Both the position numbers and the translations under genes were made by a program. Source: an uncultured Saprospiraceae bacterium (GTDB lineage: Bacteria; Bacteroidota; Bacteroidia; Chitinophagales; Saprospiraceae). From it: a DNA stretch of 7,474 bases. Of the stretch, positions 6,447 through 7,474 are shown piece by piece (position 1 is the first letter of the stretch; the number at the start of each line of letters is the position of its first letter). The notes beneath the pieces were generated by a model. The model was not told the DNA's origin. It searched no databases and saw only the letters and a list, made by a program, of their open reading frames with translations. The DNA lies in assembly GCA_938033975.1 (NCBI GenBank), contig CALHKJ010000473.1, positions 1 to 7,474 on the forward strand, read 5' to 3'.

Positions 6447-6474
6447 GAAAGGCCCATCTGCTGATGAGCCTTTC
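6447..6474 (-). terminator. Hairpin terminator downstream of the CUB/coathanger secreted protein gene
   Basis: Bases 6447-6458 and 6463-6474 form a 12-bp stem with the 4-base loop TGCT (plus-strand reading). In minus-strand RNA the only imperfect pair is a G-U wobble (6454/6467); in plus-strand RNA the same pair is a C-A mismatch, so the element fits minus-strand transcription. It starts 37 bp after the stop of the gene ending at 6512. A long U-run is lacking; UCUAUCUUC follows. The rest of the 262-bp gap 6250-6511 is AT-rich with no recognised site. Confidence 0.65.
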
Positions 6475-6511
6475 CATATATCAAAACTTTATATAATTAC
6501 TAAAGTTATTA

Positions 6512-7474
6512 TTACTTCTGAGAGGTATTACAGCCTCCAAAATAGGCATGAAATTCAGCACCAACTGCTACTTCAAATCCAGCATCCAAATAGATGGCTT
6601 TGGTTGGATCACTACCTGCATTAAAGTCAACAGTGCTATTTCCAGAAATAACATTTGTTGCAAAGATAGATTCATTAGTTATTGCCAAATAAGTGCCAGT
6701 TGCAATATCATCATCTGGGCTGACCAAAGTAATATCTTCGGCACAAGGATCAGTCGATGGTGTGCAGTTTACCTCAAAACTAAAACCAGTTTCTTGAACG
6801 CTTACATCAGTTTGGAAAGTGACCGTCAAGCAAGAGCCTGGACTAGAAGCTGTAAATGTTGGATTCAAAAATAGATCATTTTCTGCCACTGTAGTACTTT
6901 GATCACCATCCTCCTCGGAGCAAAATGTGCCAAAACTAGTGCTCGTTGCATCATCTGAAATTTCTACGAAATCATAACATCCTGATGATGAGTTGACCTC
7001 TATATCAAAATATGTAAAGTTAATTTCTACTATATCTGCAGGGTTGTCAGGACAAACATTGAATGTAATTACCTCCGAATTATTGTATACAGCAGGTGGG
7101 TTGCAAGAAGGATAATTTACGATTTCTCCACAACCAGGATTTAGATTTAGTGAAGGGCAACAGTTTAATTCTAAACTAAAGGCTCCAACATCAGACGCTG
7201 CAGCTCCAAAGACTGCAATCAAATAATCTACACCTGCCTGAGTCTGAAAATACGTTTCACCTCTTGAAGTGGATTCGCAAACCAATTGATCACAAGAATT
7301 GGAATAAATATTTAGGAAATCAGGAAAACTGCTATTTAAAGACAATGAAATTGGGTCGCCGTTGCCTGTAAATGAGTACCATATTCTTCTACTGTCGTTT
7401 AGTCCGGAGAAGCAATCATTATATTCCGTTACAGGTACATTTGAATTATCACCATTGAGGGTTTCTCCGCAACT
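6512..7474 (-). CDS. Secreted protein with PPC-like, CUB and C-terminal 'coathanger stack' domains (5' end outside window)
   Basis: C-terminal 320 codons of a larger extracellular or surface protein; the frame is open to the right edge, so the gene starts beyond 7474. Numbering is within the visible fragment. Residues 1-105 resemble a PPC/beta-sandwich unit (SCGETLNGDNS ... RRIWYSFTGNGDPISLSL ... YLIAVFGAA ... GAFSLELNC). Residues about 114-237 are a CUB-like domain: CGEIVNYPSCNPP, then VITFNVCP, INFTYFDIE, CYDFVEISD (166-174), FGTFC, LTVTFQTD and GFSFEVNC, with paired cysteines. Residues about 253-320 (TYLAITNESIFA ... IYLDAGFEVAVGAEFHAYFGGC, ending NTSQK) match the short C-terminal domain known as the 3-coathanger stack or GCX_COOH type, with the LDAGFEV and GGC landmarks; it is thought to act in export or attachment. 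No classical type IX sorting domain follows. A TTG at 7345 could be mistaken for a start but lies inside the PPC-like domain. Any enzymatic domain would be upstream, outside the window. Confidence 0.8.
   Translation of the reverse strand, partial: SCGETLNGDNSNVPVTEYNDCFSGLNDSRRIWYSFTGNGDPISLSLNSSFPDFLNIYSNSCDQLVCESTSRGETYFQTQAGVDYLIAVFGAAASDVGAFSLELNCCPSLNLNPGCGEIVNYPSCNPPAVYNNSEVITFNVCPDNPADIVEINFTYFDIEVNSSSGCYDFVEISDDATSTSFGTFCSEEDGDQSTTVAENDLFLNPTFTASSPGSCLTVTFQTDVSVQETGFSFEVNCTPSTDPCAEDITLVSPDDDIATGTYLAITNESIFATNVISGNSTVDFNAGSDPTKAIYLDAGFEVAVGAEFHAYFGGCNTSQK

Noticed and set aside
6548..6874. Plus-strand open frame of 108 codons
   Set aside because: It is antisense to the CUB/coathanger gene, whose domains are clear; a shadow.
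7343..7345. TTG as the start of the right-edge gene
   Set aside because: The frame stays open with matching domain content for 43 more codons to the window edge, so the gene is partial and starts outside.
1..7474. CRISPR array, tRNA, rRNA, transposase or phage genes
   Set aside because: I looked on both strands and found no regularly spaced repeats, cloverleaf signatures or recombinase motifs.

Overview
The window reads as ordinary chromosomal DNA from a member of the Bacteroidota, probably an environmental or marine lineage of the Cytophagia/Saprospiria kind. This rests on four things: AT-rich sequence with genes that lack clear Shine-Dalgarno sites; a -7 box of the form TAnnTTTG; several exported proteins with short lipid-free signal peptides ending in ...GTAQ or ...HGQ; and families that are typical of this phylum (DUF4468, delta-60 repeats, CUB plus C-terminal 'coathanger' secretion-type tail). 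The lineage below phylum is an inference.

Layout. Bases 1-369 (minus) hold the N-terminal 123 codons of a uracil-DNA glycosylase family protein that runs off the left edge. Bases 370-818 form a 449-bp divergent spacer with a GC-rich block that contains an imperfect duplication and may be a dispersed repeat. Bases 819-2006 (plus) encode a complete fold-type I PLP aminotransferase. It converges on, and overlaps by 4 bp, a minus-strand cluster of three genes read from 5639 down to 2003: a membrane-anchored Deg/HtrA-type serine protease with one PDZ domain, a THUMP-domain RNA guanine-N2 methyltransferase (RlmL-N/Trm14 type), and a secreted delta-60 repeat protein. The gaps are 10 bp and 0 bp, so they are probably one transcript, with a candidate -7 box just upstream of the protease. 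Further right, also on minus, come a secreted DUF4468 protein (5704-6249), a hairpin terminator (6447-6474), and the last 320 codons of a large secreted protein with PPC-like, CUB and coathanger-stack domains (6512-7474), whose beginning lies outside the window.

How the genes relate. The aminotransferase, methyltransferase and DNA glycosylase are housekeeping-type genes. The protease, delta-60, DUF4468 and CUB proteins belong to the cell envelope or exterior. I see no defence system, mobile element, CRISPR array, tRNA or rRNA, and nothing that amounts to a new multi-gene system. The points worth a second look are the GC-rich repeat in the first spacer, the convergent gene pair whose likely terminator lies inside the opposing gene, the zero-gap methyltransferase/delta-60 junction, the Cys-rich extension on the DUF4468 protein, and the domain make-up of the partial secreted protein at the right edge.
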